Source: G963677445 sp963678275 (GTDB lineage: Bacteria > Bacteroidota > Ignavibacteria > Ignavibacteriales > Melioribacteraceae). From it: DNA of 64,000 bases. Under the pieces are notes generated by a model. It searched no databases, was not told the DNA's origin, and saw nothing but the letters and a program-made list of their open reading frames with translations. A program made the position numbers and the translations under genes. This document shows positions 9,104 through 17,675 of this stretch, in pieces (position 1 is the first letter of the stretch; every line of letters starts with the position of its first letter). The stretch is from contig OY782765.1 of the NCBI GenBank assembly GCA_963678275.1, positions 5,208,001-5,272,000 of the forward strand, read 5' to 3'.

Positions 9104-9195
9104 AGGCAAAGCCAGAACCAAAAAGAAATTCAAAAAAAACGTTCTCGTAATCGTCCTCGTACCCGGTTTTATGTTTCTCTGTCGAATTTTTCGAG
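9104..9195 (+). repeat. Repeat family E, copy 2
   Basis: It matches 8695-8776 over its length but has four GTNNYC hexamers where copy 1 has three, so the two differ by exactly one hexamer inside the tract. Confidence 0.8.
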
Positions 9196-9222
9196 TACGA
9201 TAACGAGTGCCTGTCCTATGAG

Positions 9223-9268
9223 TACTCCGTAAGGAGTTAAATTCTACTCAAAATGGTAAAATTTTATC
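9223..9268 (+). repeat. Dispersed head module (TACTCCGTAAGNAG...TTCTACNCAAAATGG)
   Basis: One of nine copies of a roughly 36-bp sequence found in this window, each followed by a different body. Here the constant part is ACTCCGTAAGGAGTTAAATT followed by CTACTCAAAATGG. Confidence 0.75.
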
Positions 9269-9409
9269 GTACACATGGAACATCCCTCTGGGGGCGAAGC
9301 GGTACTCGTAATCGTCCTCGTTCTCGAATAACCTGAACGTTTTGAAAAGACGAGTACGAAGTACGATTACGAGAACGAGTACGTATTTAGAATCGCGGTC
9401 TGGTTATCG

Positions 9410-9492
9410 GCAACATGTTATTGGCGGGCTTATTGACAAATTGTGCTCTCCGGATTACCCTCAAAATGTTGGCGTTAGTGTGGTGATAAGAG
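9410..9492 (+). repeat. Dispersed repeat family B, copy 1
   Basis: This ~85-bp sequence contains TATCGGCAACATGTTA, then TGACAAATT, and ends in TTGGCGTTAGTGTGGTGATA. It recurs at 23762-23857 on the same strand and at 39515-39612 on the opposite strand. Confidence 0.85.
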
Positions 9493-9660
9493 CCTGAAAG
9501 AATACTATTACCATTTTCTGTATCACCTGGCTATCAAAAAAAACAGGGGAGAAGCAGGGTGACAATTTAAAAACGGTGAATTAGTAGGAGTTCATTTTTA
9601 TAATACATGATATCTCGTTATATTTCTTTATTGGTTTCTTAATTGAAGGTTATTGATAAA

Positions 9661-10170
9661 ATGTCGAAAAAAGTTCTTGTTTTATACGCTTCAAAATATG
9701 GCTCAACAAAGGAGATGGCTGAACGTATCGGCCAAACATTTATTGAATCAGGGATGACCACAACAATAAAAAATATCAAAGAAGCTGAATCACCGGAAGA
9801 ATATGATGTGATAATTATCGGCAGCGCGGTTTATGTGGGCAAGTGGCGCGGTGAGGCTTCGAAGTATCTGAAAAAATACCAGGAAATTTTGGCCCGTAAG
9901 AAAGTCTGGTTTTTTTCCAGCGGACCAACCGGAGTCGGTGATCCGCAGGAACTTACCGAAGGATGGAAATTCCCGGCAGGGCTCGCTGATGTTACCAAAA
10001 GAATTAATCCTGTTGACATCGCGCTTTTTCACGGGGCTGTTGATATTAAAAAACTGGGATTCCTGATGAAATGGATGGTGAAGAAAGTAAAAGCGCCCAT
10101 CGGCGATTTCAGGAAATGGGATCAGGTGGATATCTGGGCGGCAAATATCGCTGAAATTATAAAATCATGA
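9661..10170 (+). CDS. Flavodoxin-domain protein (HemG-like)
   Basis: This 169-residue protein has a flavodoxin fold. LVLYASKYGSTKEMAERIG near the N-terminus is the FMN phosphate loop, followed by DVIIIGSAVYVGKWRGEASK and FFSSGPTGVGD. It most resembles flavodoxin-like protoporphyrinogen oxidases and related FMN proteins, but several family members have other redox roles. ATG at 9661 is preferred over an upstream in-frame TTG at 9643 because GAAGG at 9645-9649 is well placed for it and the family starts right before KKVLVLY. It is a solitary gene in repeat-rich DNA. Confidence 0.85.
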   Translation: MSKKVLVLYASKYGSTKEMAERIGQTFIESGMTTTIKNIKEAESPEEYDVIIIGSAVYVGKWRGEASKYLKKYQEILARKKVWFFSSGPTGVGDPQELTEGWKFPAGLADVTKRINPVDIALFHGAVDIKKLGFLMKWMVKKVKAPIGDFRKWDQVDIWAANIAEIIKS

Positions 10171-10184
10171 AACCCTGTTCTTTG

Positions 10185-10244
10185 GGCTAAAGCCATTTTA
10201 GGTTGGCGGGCTTCTCCGTATACTCCGGCCTGAAGGCGCGGAGT
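10185..10244 (+). repeat. Two short hairpins with TAAA / TGAA loops
   Basis: GGC-TAAA-GCC (10185-10194) is followed by a longer hairpin at 10222-10244, ACTCCGGCC-TGAA-GGCGCGGAGT. They lie just downstream of the flavodoxin gene and could end its transcript, but neither has a T run. Confidence 0.6.
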
Positions 10245-10301
10245 TATTTTAAACTCAATTTTGAAAAGAATCTCCATTCTCAAAAATCATAATCGTAATC
10301 G

Positions 10302-10520
10302 TAGACTGGCAAGCCAGAGATAATGAGGAATTACGAATTACGAATTACGAATTAGGAATTGACTTTCCCCAGGTATTACCAATTAATTATCATTCCGGTT
10401 TTTTGCGTCTTTTGCGAAAAGACCATCCAGAGGCAGGCAGGAATCTAATGCCAAATTTTACTGGCAATCAGATAAAAACTTTTCCATTTTGCGTAGAATT
10501 TAACTTATTACGGAGTAATC
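10302..10520 (-). repeat. Dispersed repeat family A, inverted copy (A3)
   Basis: The reverse complement matches the tandem copies at 51325-51534 and 51535-51745 almost base for base. Read in module order it has the head, a body containing GCGTCTTTTGCG and CCATCCAGAGGCAGGCAG (given as read on the plus strand), a heptamer tract with three ACGAATT units, and the CTGGCTTGCCAG tail. Confidence 0.9.
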
Positions 10521-10860
10521 CTACACCCTCAGGAAAAATGTACAACTCCTTCGCAATCACCCAACCGGGTCATCATACTCATACTCTTACTCTTACTCTG
10601 ATTTTTTAGTACCGATACCGAAAAATAAAAAGGCAATAAGGTTAATTTTGGCGGGTGGGTGAATCCTCTGCTACTAAGGTTAAAAAACAAAAAATAAGGT
10701 TTCTTTTTTCTTTGCGCCTCCGCGTCTTCGTGTGAGATAAAAGCCGATTACGACGGGATTTATAAGGCTGAATGCTTTATAATTTAATCCCGGCTGCTAT
10801 GGAGTCCCCATTTGGGAATAATATCTAATTTCAGATTTTGCAGCAACAATTATAATTATC

Positions 10861-10957
10861 GCCTTGTAAAAACTCTTCAATATTGAAAGATCGAAATCCC
10901 CTCCCCTTAAGATGTTAAGGGGAGGATGGGAGGGGTTTGATCTACCTTGAGTTGGAA
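10861..10957 (+). repeat. Dispersed repeat family D with 11-bp hairpin
   Basis: It contains a perfect stem CCTCCCCTTAA-GATG-TTAAGGGGAGG (10900-10925) within a ~90-bp sequence whose inverted copy lies at 50566-50645. Changes in the hairpin loop (GATG versus AATC on the plus strand) leave the stem intact. Confidence 0.85.
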
Positions 10958-11207
10958 CTAACCTGGGGAGAAATCTGCATATTTAGCTCCTGAAAAGAGA
11001 AATGCTTTCACGCAATTATAATCATGTTGTCTGGAAGGTTAAAAGACCAAAAATAAGGTTTCTTTGAGTTTTTTAGTGGTATTTTGTGTTTTAGCGATTT
11101 AGTGGCGTATCTTCCAACTCAATTAATGAAATACACATAATCAAAAAAATCTGTGGTTGTCTTGGCCTTAATAATTGTTCATTGTTCATATTATTAATTG
11201 CCTTTTT

Positions 11208-11246
11208 TGCCATTTTGCGTAGAATTTAACTCCTTACTGAGTAATC
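11208..11246 (-). repeat. Dispersed head module, inverted copy
   Basis: The reverse complement reads ACTCAGTAAGGAGTTAAATT then CTACGCAAAATGG, and is followed by a body with AATGAACAATGAACAATT heptamers like that at 45740-45775. Confidence 0.75.
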
Positions 11247-11309
11247 GTAATCCCCACCCGGGAGAAAATGAATATTCCCGCCGCTATCACCCATCCGTTA
11301 ATCACCATT

Positions 11310-12602
11310 TTATTCCCAGAAATCGATAACATCCTCCGGCGATTCTCTTTTTTTCAGGATATGAAATTTATCTCCGTTATCAGTATAACCAATTACAATG
11401 GGTATCTGTCTGCTGTTATACCTTGACCACATACTTAAGGTATAGGCCCCGGTATCTCTGATAATTATATAATCGCCCGGCTCAGCTTTTGGCAGAACAA
11501 TTCCTTTCGTTATAAAATCACCGGCAAAACATAAAGGGCCCGCGACGTTGTATGATTCCGTTTTTTTATCGGCTTTAATATGTCCCTCCCGATCGACGAG
11601 GAAAATATCATGATGCCAGTCCTCAGGCCGGTAACACTTACGAAGGAACATATCGGCGCCGAGATGAATAACGAGAGTATTAATTCCGGCGTCCTGTTTT
11701 ACATATTCAATCCTTGAGGCGGTCCAGCCGGTATTGGCGTGAATATATCTTCCAAATTCTGTAATAAGTTTGTATTTCCCCGAGAACAACACCGGGAAAT
11801 TCGATTTTATCATAGCGGCATATTCGGCCATCGATACCACTTCTTTATTCTGGTGATAAGAAACCGGCAGTCCTCCCCCGATATCGAAATATTCTATTCT
11901 GTTATTTTTCGCGGCAATTTCAAGTTTATGGTTGGTTTGTTCCGCAAATTCCAGGACCCTGCCGATTCCATCAATCAGCATTTCAACCGGGCATCCCTGC
12001 GATCCGATATGCAGGTGAACGCCTTTTAGCCATTGGTATTTTAAAAACGCGGCGGTCAGTTCCTCTCTTCTTTCCCCGAGAGGCGCGCCGAATTTTGAAT
12101 ATTCCCCGGCTACGCTTGTGGAATCAATGGAACCTGAACCAACCTGCGGATTGATCCTTATCCCAATTCCTGATGTACTATTTATACTTTTTAGAATTTC
12201 TCCGATTCTTTTCAGTTCATTAAGAGAATCGGCGTTAAGAAAAAATCCCTCTTCCAAAGCAAATTTTATCTCCTCCATTGTTTTCGCGGGGGAATCGAAT
12301 ACAACTTTTTCTTTTTGAACATTTGCACGTTTGGTCAGATGTAGTTCCGGCAGTGAGGCGGCCTCAAGTCCCGCTCCGGTTTTTTTTATCAGCCTGAGTA
12401 TTTTTACCAACGGATTAGCTTTAACCGCGACAGTGTGTAATGTATTCGGGGGAAAATGATTTTTCAGGTCACTGATTCTTTCCTCCAGGTATGACAAGTC
12501 ATAAAATATTGCGGAAGTGTCATTTTTCTTCAACAAAGCAGATTGCGCCAGCGCTTTTTTAAATACCTCTGAAACTTCACTATTACTGATTTTTTTCTTC
12601 AT
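11310..12602 (-). CDS. Fold-III PLP-dependent amino acid decarboxylase (LysA-like)
   Basis: This 430-residue protein belongs to the alanine-racemase-fold decarboxylases. K61 in TVAVKANPL is the expected PLP lysine, LHIGSQG near residue 198 and EYFDIGGGLPV are phosphate-binding elements, and GPLCFAGD near 360 with YNSRQIP near 405 match the substrate-binding C-terminal barrel of diaminopimelate/ornithine decarboxylases. It could be a LysA paralogue or a decarboxylase acting on another basic amino acid. The gene follows the nitrilase-type gene by three bases, so the two form a small operon, perhaps for an amine or amide product. Substrate is not determined. Confidence 0.85.
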   Translation of the reverse strand: MKKKISNSEVSEVFKKALAQSALLKKNDTSAIFYDLSYLEERISDLKNHFPPNTLHTVAVKANPLVKILRLIKKTGAGLEAASLPELHLTKRANVQKEKVVFDSPAKTMEEIKFALEEGFFLNADSLNELKRIGEILKSINSTSGIGIRINPQVGSGSIDSTSVAGEYSKFGAPLGERREELTAAFLKYQWLKGVHLHIGSQGCPVEMLIDGIGRVLEFAEQTNHKLEIAAKNNRIEYFDIGGGLPVSYHQNKEVVSMAEYAAMIKSNFPVLFSGKYKLITEFGRYIHANTGWTASRIEYVKQDAGINTLVIHLGADMFLRKCYRPEDWHHDIFLVDREGHIKADKKTESYNVAGPLCFAGDFITKGIVLPKAEPGDYIIIRDTGAYTLSMWSRYNSRQIPIVIGYTDNGDKFHILKKRESPEDVIDFWE

Positions 12603-12605
12603 CTT

Positions 12606-13358
12606 TTATATCGTCACTTCATGAATTTTTCCGGTCCACCCTCTTTTATTTTGTTCCGCTATTACCAGGGCAGACTCCCTCCCTTTTGCCGAAACGATTA
12701 TTTCACCGGCTTCATTCCAGATAGCGCTTTTCCCGCCGGTATCAAAAACAGAAGAGGGTTTATTATGATTGGCAAAGAGGGTGGTCATCCTATATTTAGA
12801 GGCGTATCCCGACATCAGTTTGTGGGTTTTCTCAATTCCTTCAGGAGTGATGAGCATTCCGGCGGCATAAATATCAGCGCCAAGTGAAGCGGTATCCTTC
12901 GCGTGCGACGGATTATCGGTATCGGCGCATATAGCCATGCCTATATTTTTACCCTGGTATCTGACAACCATGTTTTCATTTGAGGATGTGAAATATTCTA
13001 CCTCGCTGCCATGCAGATACTTTTTCCTGTATATTTTTGTTTCCCCATCCGGGATAAATATTAAGGCGCCAAGCCAGGGTTTTTCATCTTCCGAAATAAG
13101 GGGGCATCCGGCGACAATCATCATGCCGGCAGCCCGGGATGCTTCTTTTAATGGCTGAAGAAGAGGATTATCAGGAGCGAGGGCGCATTCCTTAGCTATA
13201 CCAGGTTCATACCCGGTAAGTGAAAGCTCAGGGAAGATCATTACGTCAACGCCGGCTTTCTGCCCCTCCTCTATGAATCTTAAATGTATATCAACATTTT
13301 TTCCGCTTTCTCCTTTGACCGAACCGGACTGCGCCGCGGCTATTTTGAAATTTTTCAC
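12606..13358 (-). CDS. Nitrilase-superfamily carbon-nitrogen hydrolase
   Basis: This 250-residue protein has the catalytic Glu-Lys-Cys of the nitrilase superfamily: E44 in FPELSLTGYEPG, a lysine in YRKKYLHG (residues 110-116) and C144 in GMAICADTDNP. It would hydrolyse an amide. It is co-directional with the PLP decarboxylase three bases downstream. The start is GTG at 13356-13358. A 40-bp copy of the gene's 5' end lies at 19056-19095, where the same codon position is ATG. The original start and upstream region were therefore probably separated from the gene by a 5.7-kb insertion that supplied a new GTG start. Confidence 0.88.
   Translation of the reverse strand: MKNFKIAAAQSGSVKGESGKNVDIHLRFIEEGQKAGVDVMIFPELSLTGYEPGIAKECALAPDNPLLQPLKEASRAAGMMIVAGCPLISEDEKPWLGALIFIPDGETKIYRKKYLHGSEVEYFTSSNENMVVRYQGKNIGMAICADTDNPSHAKDTASLGADIYAAGMLITPEGIEKTHKLMSGYASKYRMTTLFANHNKPSSVFDTGGKSAIWNEAGEIIVSAKGRESALVIAEQNKRGWTGKIHEVTI
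13318..13357 (-). repeat. 40-bp direct repeat, left copy (inside the nitrilase gene)
   Basis: This copy runs from ACCGAACCGGACTGCG to GAAATTTTTCA and lies entirely within the first codons of the nitrilase gene. It matches 19056-19095 at 39 of 40 positions (GCCGCGG here, GCCACGG there), in the same orientation. The pair bounds the island between them. Confidence 0.9.
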
Positions 13359-13571
13359 CAGTTTTTCTCTAGACCTTGTTCAATAAATTAACGGCAATAT
13401 ATTTATTATTAAGAAAACATAACAAACAGGTTATCTGAAATATTTTGAGAAAATGATTAGTTTATACCAAGCGCTGAGAATTATTTTATCAGAGTCAGAA
13501 AACAGATTATCAATGCCCAAAACGGGGAGTGGTTTTTTGCGTACAGGAAGTAGTGAAGCGCTCAGAGGCTG

Positions 13572-14000
13572 CTAATATTTAAGCAGCTCCATGGTGTAAT
13601 TATGCTTCAGATCCGGATATTTTCCTTCCGAAACCTGATATGCTCTTGTATATTTCAAATTTTCTTCGGTAGGGTAAACAAATTTGTTATTGATGGCTCT
13701 TGTTTCACTTGAAAAACTTTTTCTGTCAAGTGTTTTAATAATATAAGATATTTTCCTGAGCGCAATTTCGATAAATTCTTTCGTTTTTTCATTTTCATGT
13801 TGCTTTACCAGCTTCTCAGATAACTTTTTCCTAAATTTCTCTTCTGGCAAATTCTCCGGAAATGAGTGGCCATTATTCTTTTCTTCTGCAATTCTCTCCC
13901 GAAATAAATCTTCAATGTCAGCCAGATAATAGTCTTTCTTTTCCTTTAAATAACTGGAAAGGAAGTCTAAAACAAACTCAGATAATACCTCAATGGTCAT
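13572..14000 (-). CDS. Uncharacterised island protein (142 aa)
   Basis: I do not recognise this protein. It is 142 residues long, highly charged and predicted mainly helical, with a hydrophobic N-terminal helix (VLSEFVLDFLSSYL) and lysine/glutamate-rich middle (EEKNNGHSFPENLPEEKFRK). The C-terminus has several tyrosines. It starts 11 bases after the stop of the metallophosphoesterase gene and is the last gene of the island operon, so it may be a partner of the phosphoesterase. Confidence 0.6.
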   Translation of the reverse strand: MTIEVLSEFVLDFLSSYLKEKKDYYLADIEDLFRERIAEEKNNGHSFPENLPEEKFRKKLSEKLVKQHENEKTKEFIEIALRKISYIIKTLDRKSFSSETRAINNKFVYPTEENLKYTRAYQVSEGKYPDLKHNYTMELLKY

Positions 14001-14011
14001 TGTTCCACCCG

Positions 14012-15868
14012 TTATGCTGTAATTTTTTTTCTATATACTGACCACGATATAACATCTATGTGATCAAATGTATATCGCAGTTCTGATAATATTTCTAATA
14101 CATCTTGATGTTTAACTAAATCACGCATTTCACTTTTGTAGTTTTCATATTCTATTTCAAGTTTATCAATGTCATATTCTACGTCGTGCAAATCCTGAAG
14201 AACTTCTAGAAATCGACTTCTTATGCATTCAAATATAATTTCTTTTTTTCTTCTATTCGTCCGCGCCTGCTCATCAATTCCTTCATAAGTGATCTTTTTA
14301 TCTTTATTATTATCGGAATCAAGGGACAATTTTTCAATGTTTTGTTCCCAGAGGTCCATATATTGAATATAAAGAATATAGTTTTTAGATGCAAGAATAT
14401 CTTTATAGATTTTTTTGATCTCGTTATAAAGTTTGGATATCACAATATAAAATGATAAAACCTGGCCAATCAGTTCCGATTTCCCGGAATTTTTGGCGTC
14501 AAAATCAATGATGTCATGCAATACACACCTGATTTTTTGGGGATTCTCAATAAAAATATCAATTTTATAACCCGAAATTTTAATAGTTTTATCATATAAA
14601 ATATCAATGCCCCTCGAAGAGAAGAACCGCTCGAAATCAAATTGATTATACTTATCCTCTTGTGTCAAAGAGATATCCACAATACGTTCAAGATGAATAT
14701 TTTCATGCCTGTTATCGAGCAGACTTTTAATTTTGTAATCTTTTTGATCGTTCTTTTCAAACTCGAACTCGTTGGCCCCTTTAGACTTCACCTTAAATGG
14801 GATCCTCGATATTTCTTTGATTCTGTTCAATGACAGCGTCAAATCAGTAAATCCATATTGGTGTAATATTATCCCTTCGCCGGAACTATTATCAGCAATT
14901 TTATCATCAAGAAGTTTGGGAGAATCTAACTGGATAAGGCTGTCCTGGACTAAATTGGGCGGTTTAACCGGCGAATGTTCATGACCGGCAAGCAAGATAT
15001 CGCCATATTCCACAAACTTATCAAGAATGGCTGTTTTATCATTCTTTTCACTTACCCGGTCATTCCATGACGCCCAATTACTAGGATGATGTACAAGTAT
15101 AATTGTTATAGGACTTAGATAATTTTTCTTTAACTCTTCCAGTTCCTTAAAAACATCCTCCAATAACTCATTCCCGAAATACATATGCCCGTATTGGGTG
15201 AATTTATTTTCCTTTAGTTCGAGCATATTAAGAATATTATTATAAGCGCTCTTATCCTCTCCATTTAAATTAGTGAAATAATTTTCTGCCAGAATTGAAT
15301 TGTAAACATATGTGGGATATGAAAACCATGAGGAATTTATACTTAGAAAAAAGACTCCGTTTTCTTTATCTTCATATAAACCGAACAGGTTTTTAAAATG
15401 GTCGGAATTTGTACAATTGAGCAGCGGATTTGAATACATTGGCTCTGATTTTTCGCAGAATTTTTTATATTCGCTGAAAAGCTCACAATATTCCTTTTCC
15501 ATCGTGGAACCCAGAACCTTTCTGCGTTTTTCTATATTGTCGTTTTCTTGCTTTAAAGTTTGAAATAGTTTCTCTGAATATTCCTTTAATAACACGTCCG
15601 TATTCAGATCATGATTGCCGGGACAAAATATAAACTTCGTATATCCATTTTGCAGTTTTGACAATACTATTCGATGGAAAGATTCATATTCTTCTTTTTT
15701 CCCGCTGTATGCGATATCGCCGGTAATAATCACATAATCATATTTTGTTTCTTTTTGTGAAACTAAGCTAATGAAATTATTGATATAACCTTTTATCTTT
15801 TCATTATTTTCGTACTCTGTTTTCCAATGTATATCACTAATCCAAAGAATTCGCAATTGATTACTCAT
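14012..15868 (-). CDS. Calcineurin-like metallophosphoesterase with large unknown C-terminal domain
   Basis: Residues 1-300 of this 618-residue protein carry all blocks of the calcineurin-like phosphoesterase core: D12/H14 (WISDIHW), D51 (ITGDIAYSG), N85-H86-D87 (CPGNHDLN), H260/H261 (ILVHHPSNW) and H296/H298 (LLAGHEHS). The active site is thus intact. The C-terminal ~300 residues are mainly helical and charged and match nothing I recognise. Its ATG overlaps the stop of the preceding small gene (ATGA). Its position in a repeat-bounded island with unknown small genes suggests a nuclease or nucleotide-hydrolysing effector; that is inference. Confidence 0.82.
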   Translation of the reverse strand: MSNQLRILWISDIHWKTEYENNEKIKGYINNFISLVSQKETKYDYVIITGDIAYSGKKEEYESFHRIVLSKLQNGYTKFIFCPGNHDLNTDVLLKEYSEKLFQTLKQENDNIEKRRKVLGSTMEKEYCELFSEYKKFCEKSEPMYSNPLLNCTNSDHFKNLFGLYEDKENGVFFLSINSSWFSYPTYVYNSILAENYFTNLNGEDKSAYNNILNMLELKENKFTQYGHMYFGNELLEDVFKELEELKKNYLSPITIILVHHPSNWASWNDRVSEKNDKTAILDKFVEYGDILLAGHEHSPVKPPNLVQDSLIQLDSPKLLDDKIADNSSGEGIILHQYGFTDLTLSLNRIKEISRIPFKVKSKGANEFEFEKNDQKDYKIKSLLDNRHENIHLERIVDISLTQEDKYNQFDFERFFSSRGIDILYDKTIKISGYKIDIFIENPQKIRCVLHDIIDFDAKNSGKSELIGQVLSFYIVISKLYNEIKKIYKDILASKNYILYIQYMDLWEQNIEKLSLDSDNNKDKKITYEGIDEQARTNRRKKEIIFECIRSRFLEVLQDLHDVEYDIDKLEIEYENYKSEMRDLVKHQDVLEILSELRYTFDHIDVISWSVYRKKITA

Positions 15869-16119
15869 TGTCGCCCCCCGTTATGCCCTTTGTCTTTGAA
15901 AAGGTCCTTCTTAATGACATATCCTAAATGAATATGAAAGTCTAATACCATATTCCTGATCTGCATATAGTTGTTTCGATTTTTTTCATTATTGGAAAAA
16001 TGTCCCCCCATCGGATCAATGAAGATATAGTGGTCCTCCTTTTCGCTATATTTCTTCAAAATTTCACCGCTGGTTGTGTTTCTCCTTAAAAAATGAATTT
16101 TTTCTCTGATTTTTTTCAT
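15865..16119 (-). CDS. Small uncharacterised island protein, copy 1 (84 aa)
   Basis: This protein is not recognised. It begins with a basic stretch (MKKIREKIHFLRRN) and contains DHYIFIDPMGGHFSNNEKNR and a helical end. ATG at 16119 is chosen because it is the start shared with copy 2 and overlaps the stop of the upstream remnant. It ends in an ATGA overlap with the metallophosphoesterase start, so translation of the two is probably coupled. Copy 2 lies just upstream and differs at about a tenth of the positions. Confidence 0.6.
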   Translation of the reverse strand: MKKIREKIHFLRRNTTSGEILKKYSEKEDHYIFIDPMGGHFSNNEKNRNNYMQIRNMVLDFHIHLGYVIKKDLFKDKGHNGGRQ

Positions 16120-16184
16120 ATGTTTTCGTGCTCTGTTTTCCAATGTATATCACTAATCCAAAGAATTCGCAATTGATTACTCAT
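16116..16184 (-). pseudogene. Remnant of the metallophosphoesterase 5' end
   Basis: Within the tandem duplication, the first 20 codons of the phosphoesterase gene (MSNQLRILWISDIHWKT...) were copied. The fragment runs only 22 codons before a TGA that overlaps the ATG of small-gene copy 1. It may still act as a translational relay between the two small genes, but cannot encode a functional enzyme. Confidence 0.85.
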
Positions 16185-16434
16185 TGTCGCCCCCGTTATG
16201 CTCTTTGTCTTTGAAAAGGTCTTTCTTAATGACATATCCCAAGTGAATAAGAGAGTCTAAAATCATATTCCTGATCTGCATATAGTTGTTTCGATTTTTT
16301 TCATTATTGGAAAAATGTCCCCCCATCGGATCAATGAAGACATAGTGGTCCTCCTTTTCGCTATATTTCTTCAAAATTTCACCGCTGGTTGCGTTTCTCC
16401 TTAAAAAATGAATTTTTTTTCTGATTTTTTTCAT
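16177..16434 (-). CDS. Small uncharacterised island protein, copy 2 (85 aa)
   Basis: This is the upstream duplicate of the small gene, starting MKKIRKKIHFLRRN at 16434. It overlaps the 3' end of the larger upstream gene by 56 bases in another frame (the ATG lies within that gene's GYLDWMYEK region). A one-base difference in a C tract changes its last residues (KEHNGGDNE instead of KGHNGGRQ). This copy keeps the original upstream junction, so it occupies the ancestral position of the gene. Confidence 0.55.
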   Translation of the reverse strand: MKKIRKKIHFLRRNATSGEILKKYSEKEDHYVFIDPMGGHFSNNEKNRNNYMQIRNMILDSLIHLGYVIKKDLFKDKEHNGGDNE

Positions 16435-17581
16435 ACATCCAATCCAGGTATCCATAAGCGAGCGCGTTATAATTTATTGCGGGAGATACAAAATTTAATG
16501 GGCTATATAAAAACTCACTGAGAACATCAGGTTCCTCAGGCATATATTGATTTTCTTCAGAAATATTCATTAATATATTCTTTATTCGTCTTCCATGCTC
16601 ATGTATCAAACGATATCTCAGTCTGAATTTTTCGTAAGCTTCCTCCTCCTCTCCACTTTTTTGGGAAAGAGACCTATATGACGCTTCATAGACCTTCCTG
16701 AAGCCAACAGTGTTAATTAAATAGTTCTCTTCCAGATTATCAGAATATGCCTCAATATTAAAATCGTTACTGCAAATAAATACTCCAAGTGTTGACATTA
16801 GTTCTTTATATTCCAGAATTTGCCTTTTTTGTTTTTCATGGAAATTATTAATTACGGCCTTAAAAATGGTCCAGGATTTTTCCCAGTGGTCCGACAATTC
16901 AGGAATTGGGATCTTAAATTCGCTTTCATCCCAGCTTTCCGGATCGTCATTAATTAAAACCAGATAAACAAGCATCAATCTGAAAAATTGCAGACTAAAA
17001 TCTTCAAAATTCATTGAGCCGGTTGTTAAATAAAAAGAGGAGTTTTGGAGAGCGCTGTGCTAAAACCAGTAATAAAACAATTCCCAGTTACAATTTAATG
17101 TATAAATAAACCGAACACAATCTTCTCCCAGGTAATTAAAATCAAACTCCTGAAGATTTTCATGGGGGTGGGATTTTGTTATCTTTTTTAGCTCCCGGGA
17201 TAAAGTATCAGAAATCACGGAGTATTCGCGCAACAAACTATGTATCACAGGTAATTCTTCTTTACTGATAAAGTTTTTTTTACTTACCAATAACTGGTTT
17301 AACAGTTCTTTGGCAAGCAATGAAAACACATGACCAGGTTCAATTAAATGGACGAGGTTGTAATTTATTGAAACAATATTTGATTTGGTTGTGATTTCAT
17401 TGATAGTTGTGAGAGGCAAACCGTCATTATAAAAAAAGGATTTCGCGATTTCCTTTCCAATATTATCGAACGCGGTTAATAGTTGCTGCAAAGAACAATT
17501 AAAGCATAAATTAAACTCGTTTAAATTTTCAAAATATCCATTATTAAGGAAACGATATGAAAATGGATCCTCAAAGATCAA
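16379..17581 (-). pseudogene. Uncharacterised ~400-aa island gene split by an in-frame TAG
   Basis: Two open frames, 17581-17060 (173 aa) and 17014-16379 (211 aa), are in the same frame. They are separated only by one TAG (17062-17060) and 15 sense codons that remain open. Read through, they give one helical protein of about 400 residues (CNWELFYYWF, stop, HSALQNSSFYLTTG, then MNFEDFSLQFF). Simplest is a nonsense mutation, for example from TGG. Two separate genes or stop readthrough remain possible. The first part has only a TTG start, and its frame stays open up to the IS edge at about 17676, so the 5' end may be truncated by the IS. No known domain was recognised. Confidence 0.6.
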
Positions 17582-17675
17582 AAGAATATTTGCAAATGTG
17601 GACTCAAGTTTGCTGACATAATATAAATGTTTTGACTTATTTATATAAATACTATTATATTTGCTTATAACAATA

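Larger units (their letters stand above)
8591..9660. other. Repeat-rich intergenic spacer without genes
   Basis: No credible gene lies in these 1.07 kb. The spacer holds two copies of an 80-90 bp repeat (8695-8776 and 9104-9195), degenerate TCGTNN/CGAGTA hexamer tracts near 9140-9205 and 9303-9383, one copy of the dispersed head module (9223-9268) and one copy of dispersed family B (9410-9492). A stretch near 8982-9028 contains the ACGCAAAG/CGCAAAGCCCGC type of filler common in environmental genomes. Confidence 0.8.
10171..11309. other. Repeat-rich intergenic spacer without genes
   Basis: This 1.1-kb spacer is a mosaic of modules also present, inverted, near 50.2-51.75 kb: short hairpins (10185-10244), one full family A copy (10302-10520), a degenerate ACTCNT hexamer tract (10574-10605), parts of module C (10610-10740 and about 11030-11160), the family D hairpin (10861-10957) and a head module (11208-11246). 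The apparent open frame at 10403-10609 lies inside family A and is not a gene. Confidence 0.8.
15807..16437 (-). repeat. Tandem duplication, unit about 316 bp
   Basis: The segment 15807-16122 is repeated as 16123-16437 with high identity. Each unit holds one copy of the ~84-residue gene plus the first ~20 codons of the metallophosphoesterase gene. The second unit has five Cs where the first has six in the GTCGCCCCC tract, shifting the reading frame at the end of the small gene. Confidence 0.93.

Noticed and set aside
10403..10609. 68-residue open frame in the 10-kb spacer
   Set aside because: It lies inside the inverted family A copy and a hexamer tract.
15807..16437. Tandem repeat considered as a CRISPR-like array
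   Set aside because: Only two long units (316 bp) exist and each carries coding sequence; no short repeat/spacer pattern.
16379..16460. Programmed -1 frameshift at the AAAAAAA stretch joining the large and small island genes
   Set aside because: The small gene is in the +1 frame relative to the large one, so a -1 slip would not reach it; overlapping start is simpler.
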